A stretch of 64,000 nucleotides of DNA from contig OY294069.1 in assembly GCA_958510875.1 (NCBI GenBank), positions 1,922,001 through 1,986,000 of the forward strand. The letters run 5' to 3'. This document shows positions 27,973 to 40,908 of this stretch, in pieces; the stretch's first letter is position 1; each line of letters starts with the position of its first letter. The translations under genes and the position numbers were made by a program. The notes under the pieces are model-generated. The model did not search any database, was not told the DNA's origin, and worked only from the letters and a program-made list of their open reading frames with translations. The DNA is from Endomychus coccineus (lineage: Eukaryota; Arthropoda; Insecta; Coleoptera; Endomychidae).

Positions 27973-29284
27973 CACAAAATTATACAACCTTAGCTTGAAG
28001 ATTTCCCCAAAATTTTAATTTTTTTTTGCAATTTTTCTGCAGTATTAATCAAATTGAATTCTTTTTTCTTCTTCCAGCGACTCTCATTTTTCAATAATTT
28101 GTTTCCAAAACATGACTCTGGCTAAATTTACACAGGTACTTTGCTGCAAAATTTTATGAACACATTTGTCACCCCATGGAGTATTCAAAACAAATATTTG
28201 GAATTCATCTCGACCTCGACCGACTCCAAATCCATCCGGAAACTAAGACTTTAGTGCAGTCAAAAGGGTATTAGACCCATAAATCCTTGGGAAATTGATC
28301 GATTTTGATGGGGCAAAGTGAATGTCATAAAAAAAAAGGTGACCACAAATAAAGTTGTGCAAAAAGTTTATATTGTTTATAAACAATTTAATTACCTCGT
28401 TTTTGAGATAACATAAAAATTTCTAGAGAATGCAAAATTTTACCGTTTTTGATCGGATAAAGACTATTTTTTGTTATAAACAATTTTCATTAACAAAAAA
28501 GAAGAATTCGACTTTAGGGTCGTTTTCGGATAAGTTTGGTATTATGAGTTCGATTTTATCGTCAATATAGTCGGATGTATTCCTGCAAATTTACTAATTT
28601 GTTATAAATAAATTACATTCATCATTAAATATACGAATTTGACCAAAATGTCGAGTTTATAGTTGTTTCCAGATAATTTTGACCTCCTGATTACGATTTT
28701 ATTGCTATTATGGTCTTTAAATGCATACATAAATTTTTGAATTGTTGTCAAGTGGCTTCGACCAATAACCCCCAGATGTCGCTGCAAATCCCCCTAAAAT
28801 TTGAAATAAACCCCTAAACTTCCGGCTTGTAATTCGTGACACACGTTTGCACGGAATAAGCAAAGGAAAATATTCAAATAAAACCTCCCAACGAAATACC
28901 CTTAAAATACCCATCGAAGCTGAAAATAAAAACAAATTTAGGGGGAAAACCCGTAAACTGGTAACACTGCCTGAAAATTTTGATGCGTTCTAGTTCACAA
29001 ATGCCCCAAGGGATTTTCGATTGTGGCGCCATCTGTTTTATTTTTCAGGAACTTTTTACCTCGCCCTCTTATGAGTAAAAATAAAAAAATCTCATCATTT
29101 TATCTTATTTAATATCCTTAAAAGTACTTGAATAAATTACTTAGCAACTAATAATAATTAACAAGTGTGTAGATACAGTCACAAATAAACGATGAAGATG
29201 GAATCGTACGAATATGATTATAAATCAAAAAACACTATTATAACATTATTAGTTTATAATATCAACAATATAATACTTTCATAT

Positions 29285-32200
29285 TTACAAAGGCATTTCA
29301 AAATTAACGTCTAACTTCGCATCGCGTGCCAAACTAACTATACTCGATAATTTAACGGCTAATCTGGCGGCCTCATCTAAATTATCCACCGGCAAAATCT
29401 TCAATCCCGAATTGGCGATCAAAACTTTCGCATCGTCCACTTTGGTACCTTGCAAACGACAAATAATGGGCATTTTCAATTTTAAATCTTTTGCGGCCGC
29501 AATTATGCCCTCCGCGATAACGTCGCATCGCATTATACCCCCGAAGATGTTCACCATGATGGCCAACACCTTGGGATCGGACGTGATGATCTTGAACGCT
29601 TCCTTGACGGCCTGAGCGGTCGCGCCGCCTCCCACGTCGAGGAAATTGGCGGGGGAGCCGCCGTGCAACGTGATAATGTCCATGGTGGCCATGGCCAAAC
29701 CGGCACCGTTAACGAGACAACCGATGGTGCCGTCCAGGGCGATGTAGTTCAGGTCGAATTTGGCCGCGGCCACCTCTTTTTCGTCCTCCTGAGTCCAGTC
29801 TCGCAAGGCGAACAGCTCTTTTTGCCTGAAGAACGCGTTATCGTCGAAACGAAATTTGGCATCGAGAGAGAAAACTGTAAAAAACTTATTGGTTATTTTC
29901 TGTCCTACGTTCCGGGAAATTAATTAATGAATCAATCGATTTGAAAAAGTCAATCGAAACGATGACATTCGGACACCTGCATTGTTTTTCCGGAATTTAG
30001 CTTACTACTATTTGAAATGAACATTCGAAAGGAATTAAAAAGTTTTAATCGAAACTACGTTTTGCAAAACTGGCGTCAATTATTTTGTAACTTGACGACT
30101 TGAAGCTCAGAATGATAGAATATGAAATTAGGTACTTGATCTTGGTCCATAAGTTTATCTTTATTGTGATTACTAATGCCAAAAATTAGAGGATATACAA
30201 CGTTTTCCAAGGCATTAACAATTAATTTGTTAAAAAACTTGAATAATAAACAATATGTATTCTCTAAAGATTCTCAGTGTTGATAAACCTGAATTTCTCC
30301 CTTTTTTTTAAGAGAATACAGTTATTTTAAAATATACTATTCACTATTTCTTGAATAGTAGAGTTCTGCGGATAGATAATCTTGAAAAATTTTGGCTTCC
30401 GGATGGATTCTGCGTCACAATAGCTCGACTTGATGGCATCAAGTCGAGCTATTGTGACGCGGAATCCATCCGGAAGTCAAGATTTTTCAATATTCATTTT
30501 TTTGTAGCAACAAAAGCTTACAATTTATTAATATCTTTTTGCATTATCATAATTTTTTTGAAAGCTCATCTCTTTTTATACTATTTATTAATATCTTGTG
30601 ACATTATCGTAATTTTTTTAATAGCGTATCTCTTTTTATACAATTTAATATCTTTTTGCATTATCGTAATTTTTTTGAAAGCTCATCTCTTTTTATACTA
30701 TTTATTAATATCTTGTGACATTATCGTAATTTTTTTAATAGCGTATCTCTTTTTATACAATTTAATATCTTTTTGCATTATCGTAATTTTTTTGAAAGCT
30801 CATCTCTTTTTATACTATTTATTAATATCTTTTGGCATTATCGTAATTTTTTTAATAGCGTATCTCTTTTTATACAATTTAATATCTTTTTGCATTATCG
30901 TAATTTTTTTTAAAACTTATCTCTTTTTTTACAATTTATTAATATCTTTTTGCATTATAATAATTTTTTTTAAACATTATCTCTTTTTATTTTAGTTATT
31001 GATATCTTTTGGCATTATTCTAATTTTTTTTCAAAGCTTATCCCATTTTATACAATTTATTATTATCTTTTGGCATTATTGTAATTTTTTTAAAAGCTTA
31101 TATCCTTTTATACAATTCATCAATATCTTTTTGCATTACTGTAATTTTTTTAAAAGCTCATCTCTTTTTATTCTATTTATTAGCATCTTTTGGCATTATC
31201 GCATTTTTTTTTTAAAACTTATCTCCTTTTATACAATTCATTAATATTTCTTTGAATTATCGTAATTTTTTTAAAACCTTATCTCTTTTTATACAATTCA
31301 TTAATATTTCTTTGAATTATCGTAATTTTTTTAAAACCTTGGCTCTTTTTATACAATTCATTAATATTTCTTTGAATTATCGTAATTTTTTTAGAAGCTT
31401 ATCTCTTTTTACTCTATTTATTAATATCTTTTGGCATTATCGTAATTTTTTTTAAAACTTATCTCTTTTTTTACAATTTATTAATATCTTTTTGCATTAT
31501 AATAATTTTTTTAAAACATTATCTCTTTTTATTTTAGTTATTAATATCTTTTGGCATTATCGTAATTTTTTTAATAGCGTATCTCTTTTTATACAATTTA
31601 ATATCTTTTTGCATTACCGTAATTTTTTTTAAAACTTATCTCTTTTTTTACAATTTATTAATATCTTTTTGCATTATAATAATTTTTTTAAAACATTATC
31701 TCTTTTTATACAATTTATTATTATCTTTTGGCATTATTGTGATTTTTTTAAAAGCTTATATCCTTTTATACAATTCATCAATATCTTTTTGCATTACTGT
31801 AATTTTTTAAAAGCTCATCTCTTTTCATTCTATTTATTAGCATCTTTTGGCATTATCGCATTTTTTTTTAAAACTTATCTCTTTTTATACAATTCATTAA
31901 TATTTCTTTGAATTATCGTAATTTGTTTAAAAACCTTGTCTCTTTTAATACAATTCATTAATATTTCTTTGAATTATCGTAAATTTTTCATAAGCTTATC
32001 TCTTTTTACTCTATTTATTAATATCTTTTGGCATTATCGTAATTTTTCTAAAACCTTATCTCTTTTTATACAATTCATTAATATTTCTTTGAATTATCGT
32101 AATTTTTTCAAAACCTTATCTCTTTTTATACAATTCATTAATATTTCTTTGAATTATCGTAAATTTTTCATAAGCTTATCTCTTTTTACTCTATTTATTA

Positions 32201-35200
32201 ATATCTTTTGGCATTATCGTAATTTTTCTAAAACCTTATCTCTTTTTAAACAATTCATTAATATTTCTTTGAATTATCGTAATTTTTTTAGAAGCTTATC
32301 TCTTTTTACTCTATTTATTAATATCTTTTGGCATTATCGTAATTTTTTTTAAAACTTATCTCTTTTTTTACAATTTATTAATATCTTTTTGCATTATAAT
32401 AATTTTTTTAAAACATTATCTCTTTTTATTTTAGTTATTAATATCTTTTGGCATTATCGTAATTTTTTTAATAGCGTATCTCTTTTTATACAATTTAATA
32501 TCTTTTTGCATTACCGTAATTTTTTTTAAAACTTATCTCTTTTTTTACAATTTATTAATATCTTTTTGCATTATAATAATTTTTTTAAAACATTATCTCT
32601 TTTTATTTTAGTTATTAATATCTTTTGGCATTATCGTAATTTTTTTAATAGCGTATCTCTTTTTATACAATTTAATATCTTTTTGCATTACCGTAATTTT
32701 TTTTAAAACTTATCTCTTTTTTTACAATTTATTAATATCTTTTTGCATTATAATAATTTTTTTAAAACATTATCTCTTTTTATACAATTTATTATTATCT
32801 TTTGGCATTATTGTGATTTTTTTAAAAGCTTATATCCTTTTATACAATTCATCAATATCTTTTTGCATTACTGTAATTTTTTTAAAAGCTCATCTCTTTT
32901 TATTCTATTTATTAGCATCTTTTGGCATTATCGCATTTTTTTTTTAAAACTTATCTCCTTTTATACAATTCATTAATATTTCTTTGAATTATCGTAATTT
33001 TTTTAAAACCTTATCTCTTTTTATACAATTCATTAATATTTCTTTGAATTATCGTAATTTTTTTAAAACCTTGGCTCTTTTTATACAATTCATTAATATT
33101 TCTTTGAATTATCGTAATTTTTTTAGAAGCTTATCTCTTTTTACTCTATTTATTAATATCTTTTGGCATTATCGTAATTTTTTTTAAAACTTATCTCTTT
33201 TTTTACAATTTATTAATATCTTTTTGCATTATAATAATTTTTTTAAAACATTATCTCTTTTTATTTTAGTTATTAATATCTTTTGGCATTATCGTAATTT
33301 TTTTAATAGCGTATCTCTTTTTATACAATTTAATATCTTTTTGCATTACCGTAATTTTTTTTAAAACTTATCTCTTTTTTTACAATTTATTAATATCTTT
33401 TTGCATTATAATAATTTTTTTAAAACATTATCTCTTTTTATACAATTTATTATTATCTTTTGGCATTATTGTGATTTTTTTAAAAGCTTATATCCTTTTA
33501 TACAATTCATCAATATCTTTTTGCATTACTGTAATTTTTTAAAAGCTCATCTCTTTTCATTCTATTTATTAGCATCTTTTGGCATTATCGCATTTTTTTT
33601 TAAAACTTATCTCTTTTTATACAATTCATTAATATTTCTTTGAATTATCGTAATTTGTTTAAAAACCTTGTCTCTTTTAATACAATTCATTAATATTTCT
33701 TTGAATTATCGTAAATTTTTCATAAGCTTATCTCTTTTTACTCTATTTATTAATATCTTTTGGCATTATCGTAATTTTTCTAAAACCTTATCTCTTTTTA
33801 TACAATTCATTAATATTTCTTTGAATTATCGTAATTTTTTCAAAACCTTATCTCTTTTTATACAATTCATTAATATTTCTTTGAATTATCGTAAATTTTT
33901 CATAAGCTTATCTCTTTTTACTCTATTTATTAATATCTTTTGGCATTATCGTAATTTTTCTAAAACCTTATCTCTTTTTAAACAATTCATTAATATTTCT
34001 TTGAATTATCGTAAATTTTTCATAAGCTTATCTCTTTTTACTCTATTTATTAATATCTTTTGGCATTATCGTAATTTTTTTAAAACCTTATCTCTTTTTA
34101 TACAATTCATTAATATTTCTTTGAATTATCGTAATTTTTTTAAAACCTTATCTCTTTTTATACAATTCATTAATATTTCTTTGAATTATCGTAATTTTTT
34201 AAAAACCTTATCTCTTTTTATACAATTCATTAATATTTCTTTGAATTATCGTAATTTTTTTAAAACCTTATCTCTTTTTATACAATTCATTAATATTTCT
34301 TTGAATTATCGTAATTTTTTCATAAGCTTATCTCTTTTTACTCTATTTATCAATATCTTTTGGCATTATCGTAATTTTTTTAAAACCTTATCTTTTTTTA
34401 TACAATTCATTAATATCTCTTTGAATTATCGCAACTTTTTTATAAGCTTATCTCTTTTATTCTATTTATTAATATCTTTTGATATATATGTATTTTATTA
34501 TACTATTTATTAGCATATTTTTGTAATATTATAATCTATTTCAAACTAATATTTTTTAATATACTTTTTACTATTTATTAATTATTAATATAATTTTGGA
34601 ATGAATAACAAAATTTAAAAGAATATATAGAAATTATAAACAACTTCATGTGTCCAAGTTTCTTGAAAAATGCCATTTTTAAGCTTGTTTTAATTTTAAA
34701 TGTTACTTTTTCCCCTGCCTTACATTTTGGGCCAATTTAGAAAAATGAAATAAAATTATGAATTGAAGGATCTCTTGTTAGAATACCAAGGATATATAAT
34801 TAATGTATATTGAATATAATATTTTCTTGCAATTTAAAAATTATTATAATTTAAAAAATATTAAAACATTTTTTACAATACATATAACAAATATTACTTT
34901 CATTTTAATTTATATATTATATTCAGTAGAAGAATTATTTACATTTTATTTTTTTATCATATTTCACTTCTGCTTTCAGTTTGTTTTTTGTATTGCACTT
35001 TAGGATTTTAGTAGTTTTGTCACAATTTTATTATCTGGGACCCCATTGAAAAATAAAAAAAAATAATATACAGAAATGTGTATTCCATTACCTATATAAA
35101 AAGTTTGATATTAAAGTATTTTTGCAATCTAGAAAGTGGTTTTTAATTTTATAGTAATTGGCTTTAACATTTTTGAACGATAATTAGATAAATAGGGGAT

Positions 35201-36472
35201 AATTCTTTCATTCTGAGCTTCATTATTATTAAATCTTTATTTTTATTCAATCCAAGTTTACTACCGTAATATTTTTTTGCTTATATTCAATATTATTCTA
35301 CAAAACTTGCTTTTCGAATTTTTATAAATTAATAAAAATTGTACTTACATGTTGGTCCAACATCCTCTGCGAAAGGATTTATTTCGATGAGCAGAGCATC
35401 TTTCTTGATGAACAAATCATACATTCTAAAGAGCATGTCGACTATTTTGTCTTTTTGCGATGACAGACCAACTTTTTCCACAACCTTTTCAGCCGTCTGT
35501 TTATCTAGGCCTTTCATTATATCTATAGGGGCATAAATTATTGCATCGGGATTTTCAGCTGCTACTTCTTCGATATTAATACCTCCCTCGGACGAGGCAA
35601 TTATCACGGGACCCTAAAAATGACAACTAATGAAACTGCTTTCATTGAATCCATAGAATAGTACTTACATTAAAAGAACGCTCCATCATTATTGCAAAAT
35701 AAAATTCTTTTCTGGGAAATTTCCTTTCGGTTACCATCACAGCATTGCATATCCTGCCTTTTTCACCAGTTTGTTTTGTAACTAGATATTGACCCAACAT
35801 TTTTCCACATATTTCTTCTGCCTCATCCGGTCTGTAAGCATATTTATATCTTATATCTCACAAAACTCAAAACTGTAAAATCAGAAACAGATTATGTAAG
35901 TTAATAATAACACTATTTTGTTTGATTCAATTAAAATAAAGTAACTCACGTATAAACCATTCGTACACCTCCCTTGAGACCATTCTTGAAAGAACCCTTG
36001 CCTCTTCCACCAGCCAACACTTGAGCTTTCAGAACCAAATCTTTGGTGTTCAGATCTTGGGCAATTTTTTTTGCTTCCTGTTTTGTTTTAGCCACTCCAA
36101 ATTTCGGAACTTCTATACCAGCTTCTTTCAAAAGTGTATAACTTATATGTTCATGTACATTTAAATTACGCTGACTAGTTACTTGAGGATGCCACCGTTC
36201 ATTACCAACTGTGCCAAAAACCTACAAAACGAATCAATATTAAGTAATACTGCGCCAAAAAACCTACAAAACGAATAAATATTAAGTAATATTTTATGTA
36301 ACAGGTCTCTAAAGTCAATGTCTATTCATAATCATCATTCAAGGTCGTTAATTTTACGGAACCTATCTAAAAGCAGTATGATTATGAAGCACAAATTGCA
36401 CAAACTTACCTTGGTACAATTTTTGTAAACGACCCTTTCGGCTGACGCTAAGCTCCTCAAAATTGTCGCCAT
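29285..36472 (-). CDS. SUCLA2: Succinyl-CoA ligase [ADP-forming] subunit beta
   Basis: A mitochondrial matrix TCA-cycle enzyme; the beta subunit pairs with SUCLG1 and makes ATP from succinyl-CoA. Five exons on the minus strand: 36472-36410, 36221-35950, 35831-35669, 35613-35349 and 29874-29285, giving 450 residues. The N-terminus [18 protein letters not shown] is a short basic presequence. The ATP-grasp region has [16 protein letters not shown] and [11 protein letters not shown], followed by [12 protein letters not shown] and [11 protein letters not shown]. The C-terminal CoA-ligase domain contains [30 protein letters not shown] and [24 protein letters not shown] and the tail NFEMPL match the ADP-type beta subunit. 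The last intron (5.5 kb) is filled by a tandem array. It is divergent from ARPC5. Confidence 0.96.
30383..30489. other. 107-nt near-perfect hairpin
   Basis: Arms of about 53 nt centred on 30436 (CTTGATG-G-CATCAAG) differ at only about 3 positions. The hairpin lies in the last SUCLA2 intron immediately upstream of the tandem array. It could be a small foldback insertion or a hairpin RNA source; no target duplication was clear. Confidence 0.7.
30521..34510. repeat. Array of about 60-bp units in SUCLA2 intron 4, with 1732-bp higher-order duplication
   Basis: The unit is like TTAATATCTTTTGGCATTAT, CGTAATTTTTTTAAAACTTA and TCTCTTTTTATACAATTTA, about 57-62 bp, in some 65 copies. Subtypes alternate (CTTTTGGCATT versus TTTCTTTGAATT), and block order repeats with an offset of exactly 1732 bp (31252 to 32984, 31669 to 33401, 31936 to 33668). 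Another offset of 1074 bp is visible (31669 to 32743). Long plus-strand ORFs here are repeat translations. Confidence 0.95.
34511..35348. other. AT-rich remainder of SUCLA2 intron 4
   Basis: No coding or repeat structure was recognised beyond low-complexity AT-rich DNA between the array and the exon at 35349. Confidence 0.5.
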
Positions 36473-36906
36473 TATCGGTAACTTTGGCAACTCCAAGTGG
36501 TGAACTTCCTGGTTTCACGTTCTGCGATCCTGTTGTGACAGGAGATTTTGGTTTTCTATTTTGGTAGACAAAGAATTGGCGGATTAAGTTAAAAACTCGG
36601 ACGAGATGAAATTTATTATTAATTTATAAGTGTATCGTATAACACGAATTCACCACTTGGTCAATTTATTTTGACTGTTCAAAGGTCACCAATTAATATT
36701 ATCATTATCAGTAGAATGGTAAGAATAACCTTTCACCCACTTCACATTTCCAAGGCAGTTGGGTGGGTTTTGAATCTAGCGAATAAAGCAATAACAACGA
36801 GAAAAGGATGTGGAAAATTTTTATGAAAGAACCGTAGCGATGTACTCAAAAATTTAGAATTTAATTGAATTTGTGCTGCGACGTATGTGATCTGCTATAT
36901 ATTTAC

Positions 36907-36943
36907 CATAGATAACTTTACTACCCGAGTAGAGTTATCTATG
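36907..36943. mobile_element. 37-bp palindromic insertion
   Basis: CATAGATAACTTTACTACC, CG, then AGTAGAGTTATCTATG. The flanks ATATTTAC (36899-36906) and ATATTCAC (36944-36951) match at 7 of 8 positions. It is almost identical to the 38-bp insertion at 51578. Confidence 0.75.
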
Positions 36944-37228
36944 ATATTCACTGAACAACAGATCAAGAACAACTATTACATTTTGGGAAACGTCACTCCT
37001 TTAAGCAGCTATTTTATAGGCAATTTCGGGTCGACGGTAGAGGCAGCTGTTTGTTGGAGATGTTCCTTGAATTAATCCATTCTATGGCATCTTAATATTT
37101 CCAAAAATGATCCGCAAAAATTAACTAATGAAATGGTTAGTCTTTTACATAACCTGATATCTCATTGCTGTGGTTTGTTCTTTAAGTAACAATTATATCC
37201 ATATATAGTTCTTCTGTGGTAGCAGGTA

Positions 37229-37648
37229 ACCATGGCCACGGTCGAATACACAGGTCTGGAAACTCTATGGTTGACTTGAGTCTCTTACGGGTCGCCTAAC
37301 TCGTAGTCCCTCGCTCAGCCACTAGCATGCGGTTGGATCACGAAGTGGTAAAACGATTTCTATCCGGAATCGCAACCATCCACTTTTTTCGCATTTCCGC
37401 ATCTCTCGGCACTTTAATAACAGAAGTTTCTTGCTTTACACTTTTGTATTTCCGCACAATGCACGATTTCGTAATTTGTTTCTAAAAACGCAGGTATTCC
37501 TTGTGTTGACAAGTCAACTGACAGCTGTCAGAAAATACTCCTACGTGACGACTTTTGGTACTACGGGCCAGTCGACGCTTAGCGGACTCACTGCTCACTT
37601 AGGAAACAACCTCGAGTTTGCAGACCTGTGTTTACGACCGTGACCATG
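37229..37648. mobile_element. MITE-like element, about 420 bp, between SUCLA2 and ARPC5
   Basis: CCATGGCCACGGTCG followed by ACACAGGTCTG recurs inverted at the right end (CAGACCTGTG...CGACCGTGACCATGG). No ORF with homology was seen. It lies in the shared 5' region of two divergent genes. Confidence 0.7.
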
Positions 37649-37798
37649 GCCAATAAATATATAAAAGGTAAAATTTTCAATGACTAATATTGTAGTTCTG
37701 TGATTGAGGCGTAACCTTAAAAGTATTAATTATGAAATTAAAGGAAATGAGTAATTAATAAATCTTCAACCGTACTCATATCTCATAGTAAGAAGAAA

Positions 37799-38441
37799 AT
37801 GGCCAAAAATACTTCCAGCTCTGCATTTCGTAAGATTGATGTGGATCAATACTGTGAAGACAATTTCAAAGAGGATGAAACCGACGGCGGTTCAACTGGC
37901 CCTGATGAAACTGAAGTGAACAATTTACTTCTAAAATATCCTTTTAATTATTTTATTTCAAACTATAAATGAGAAATAATCGCCCTTATCCACTAAAATG
38001 ACTTAAAGTACCGAGGACCTTTCGGCTTAACTACTTGAATACACGTTATTCCTATAATTTTCCTTAATACGTTTTACAGGAAAGCATTTAGATGCACTAA
38101 AGACAGTACTAAGCAATGCCCCTTTAGGTAGTAAGAATCAACAGGCTAAGGTGAGTTAAATTTGTTTTATGCATGGAATTTACTTATTTTGTTATTTTCA
38201 GGAATATGCAATGAACCTAACGTTGCGAGTGCTACTATCGATAAAACCATCGCAAATTGAAGAAGCTGTGAATTCTTTATCCGAAGAACTACGAGATATT
38301 TTGATGAAGTACATCTACAAAGGTTTTGAATGTCCATCGGAAGGAAGCAGCGGACATTTGTTATTGTGGCACGAAAAAGTTTATGGAGTCGGTGGTTTGG
38401 GTTGTATAGTCAGAGTTTTGTCCGATACCAGGAGAGCCTAA
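37799..38441 (+). CDS. ARPC5: Actin-related protein 2/3 complex subunit 5 (p16-Arc)
   Basis: The smallest subunit of the Arp2/3 actin-branching complex. Exons 37799-37935, 38078-38150 and 38202-38441 give 149 residues (family about 151). The protein begins MAKNTSSSAFRKIDVDQYCE, has an acidic linker ETDGGSTGPDETE, then LLLKGKHLDALKTVLSNAPL. The core is NLTLRVLLSIKPSQIEEAV, LMKYIYKGFECPSEGSSGHL and WHEKVYGVGGLGCIVRVLSD. The first intron has no usable GT donor; only an AT-AC boundary gives the conserved LLxxGK join. It is divergent from SUCLA2. Confidence 0.95.
37936..38077 (+). other. U12-type AT-AC intron of ARPC5
   Basis: The intron starts ATATCCTTTT, the canonical minor-spliceosome donor, and ends TTTTAC. 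TTCCTTAAT at 38060-38068 matches the U12 branch-point consensus and places the branch A about 10 nt from the acceptor. Joining 37935 to 38078 gives codon AA|A and the conserved ...NNLLLKGKHL. The interior carries a fragment of a Penelope-tail-like repeat (about 37970-38050) also found at 43224-43330. Confidence 0.85.
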
Positions 38442-38572
38442 TCAAATGGAAGTAATACAACCAAAATATAGGCCTTAACCCCTTCAATCCAAAGTTTGTT
38501 CTATTAAAATTAAGCTGTTCCTATTTATTTAAAAAATTAGAATAGATTCATATCTTTTTGCTTTCCATACTT

Positions 38573-40546
38573 GGGCAATTTTAAATTAAAGGAGACTGCC
38601 GAGGAGGGGTCTGGGAAACTTGCAGGGGTGATTTTTTTCCGTTTCTACATCTTATTTAAACTTCTTTACCGATTAAATTAGCCTTTAAAAAGTTTTTTAT
38701 GGTTTTTTCTATTTTTTTGGTTGTTTTTCAACGAAAATGTAAAAAAAAAACTATTTTTACCCCAGAAATCGACATTTTATAATAAATAAACGTCCAAGAA
38801 GTTATTTCTGATGGAAAATTGGCCGCTGAATCCGAAAATGGTGTCAGTTCCCTTACATAACGCATCATTTTCTATTCATTGGCTGATTTTCTTCAAAATA
38901 CCTTTTTTTCACGGCGTCATATCGGTGTGAGCAGCAAAATCTGCGTGTTTTTACCTCTGCGTAAGATAAAATGAGAATTCTTCTGACTAAATGGATTTTA
39001 GTGGTAAAAAAATCGAAAAAACAACAAAAAACCGATATTACTGTACAAAAATGTGTCGTCAGGTCGCTGACAAGTGTTTTTGGCACATATGACCCCGGAA
39101 TCGGATTCAGCGGGAAATTTTACGGCAAGAAAACAGTTCCCGAACGTCATTCAATAGTTTTTACACTCCAGTATACCATCAATTATACGCCAAAAACCAG
39201 GTAAACGTAATTTTCTTCCAGTTTTTGATCTTTTTCGACTTCAAAGTTGCAGAATTTAGAATTGTAAGTAGGATATTTGGATTCCTTGGACAATTTTCGA
39301 TCGAAAACATGCTATTACATTATTTTTTCAAATATTTTGGTGCTTTGGAAAAGCTTTTTGGTAGCTGCAAATCTAGAGACTTCATTTTTTTGTAATGTTT
39401 GAAGTTTGTTTCTTAAAACTTTAAATCGACTAAAATCGTGATCAAAATGACTGATTTTGTTGTAAAATTTCCCAAGCATTCTGATTTTGACAATTTTTCA
39501 ATTTCACATGAGACCCAGAGCCACAAAATTACTAAATTACACTAATTTATATTCGGTTTCGTTGTTTGCCTTCTATTTTTTGCGCTTTGTTGAATTTTGT
39601 GGCTCTGGGTCATCATGTGGGATTGAAAAATTGTCAGAATCAGATTGCTTGGGAAATTTTACATCAAAATCAGTCATTTTGTTCACGATTTTAATCGATT
39701 TAAAGTTTTAAGAAACAAACTTCAAACATTACAAAACAAAGAAGTCTCTAGATTTGCAGCTACGAAAAAGCTTTTTTTCAAAATGCTTTACTAAAGCACC
39801 AAAATGTTTAAAAAAATAATGTAATAGCATGTTTTCGATCGAAAATTGTCCAAGGAATTCAAATATCCTACTTACGATTCTAAATTCTGCAACTTTGAGA
39901 TCGAAAAAGGTCAAAAACTGGAAGAAAGTTACGTTTACCTGTTTTTTTGGCGTAAAATTAATGGTATAGTGTAAAAATTGTTGAATGACGTTCGGGAACT
40001 GTTTTGTTATCGTAAAATTTCCCCCTGAATCCGATTCTGGGGTCATATGTCCCAAAAAAAGACTTGTCAGCGACCAGACGGCAGATTTGTGTACAGTAAT
40101 ATCGGTTTTATGTCTTTTTTTAAAGTTTTTTCGATTTTTCGACCTCTAAGATCCATTTAGTCAGAAGAATTCTTATTATATCGTAAAGCTGAGGTAAAAA
40201 CACGCAAATATTTTTTTAAGTGGCTGCTCACCGATACGATATGCCAATGGATAGAAAATGATGCGTTACGTAAGGAAACTGACACCATTTTCGGATGCAG
40301 CGGCCAATTTTCGACCGGAAATGACTTCTTGGACGTTTATTTCTGGGTCAAAAACAGCTTTTTGGCATTTTCGTTGAATAACAACCCAAAAAATTGAAAA
40401 AATTCATAAAAAAACTGTTTAAAGGGTATTTTAATCTCTAAATGCCTATAAACGAGTTCAAATACCATGTAGAAACGGAAAAAACTTGCCCTGACAAGTT
40501 CCGCAGCCCCCCCCCCCTGGCCGTCTTCTTTAATTTAGAATTGCCC
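38573..40546. mobile_element. Foldback element family A, copy 2
   Basis: The termini GGGCAATTTTAAATTAAAGG and the inverse of GGGCAATTCTAAATTAAAGG carry about 950-bp arms that match the copy at 16033-18270 in content and order. It lacks the poly(T)-led insertion of copy 1. The flanks share ACTT on both sides (a possible 4-bp duplication). Confidence 0.85.
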
Positions 40547-40908
40547 ACTTCTAAAATACATAAATAAAACTTCAGACATTTTGTAAAAATTTTTTATTAT
40601 AAACAATTTATCCAATGTATATTTATCAGTCTTGAATAAATATTTATCTGTACAATAAAGGTATTTCTATTATTGAAAATATCATCAAGGCTATCAATTT
40701 TGGCAAACTTAATACTTATTTAACACTTTAGCAGCAATCTTTGATATTGCATGTTCCCACAGCCTTGTCAATTGAAAATATTGAATATTTCAGAGCTCTA
40801 ATACGTTTATACTATATAAAAAATTTAAAACCTTGCAAATATACCATATTAACAATTATGAAGCAAAATAAAATCAATAAAAATATGCATAACCTTAAAA
40901 TAATTCAA

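Larger units (their letters stand above)
26825..29284. other. Intergenic region with short palindromic insertions and MITEs
   Basis: Between the zinc-finger gene and SUCLA2 there is no credible coding sequence. It contains a 19-bp palindromic insertion (27127), nested hAT-type MITEs (27412-27971) and a dispersed repeat (about 28250-28750) related to 59260-59935. Confidence 0.6.

Noticed and set aside
30351..34513. Series of plus-strand ORFs rich in F, I, L and Y
   Set aside because: They are repeat translations of the AT-rich intronic array. Subunits with indels shift frames freely.
37913..38079. GT-AG alternative for ARPC5 intron 1 (donor after GAA at 37915, acceptor CAG at 38079)
   Set aside because: It gives GAA AGC ATT TAG, an immediate stop, and loses the conserved LLLxGK region, whereas the AT-AC solution restores it.
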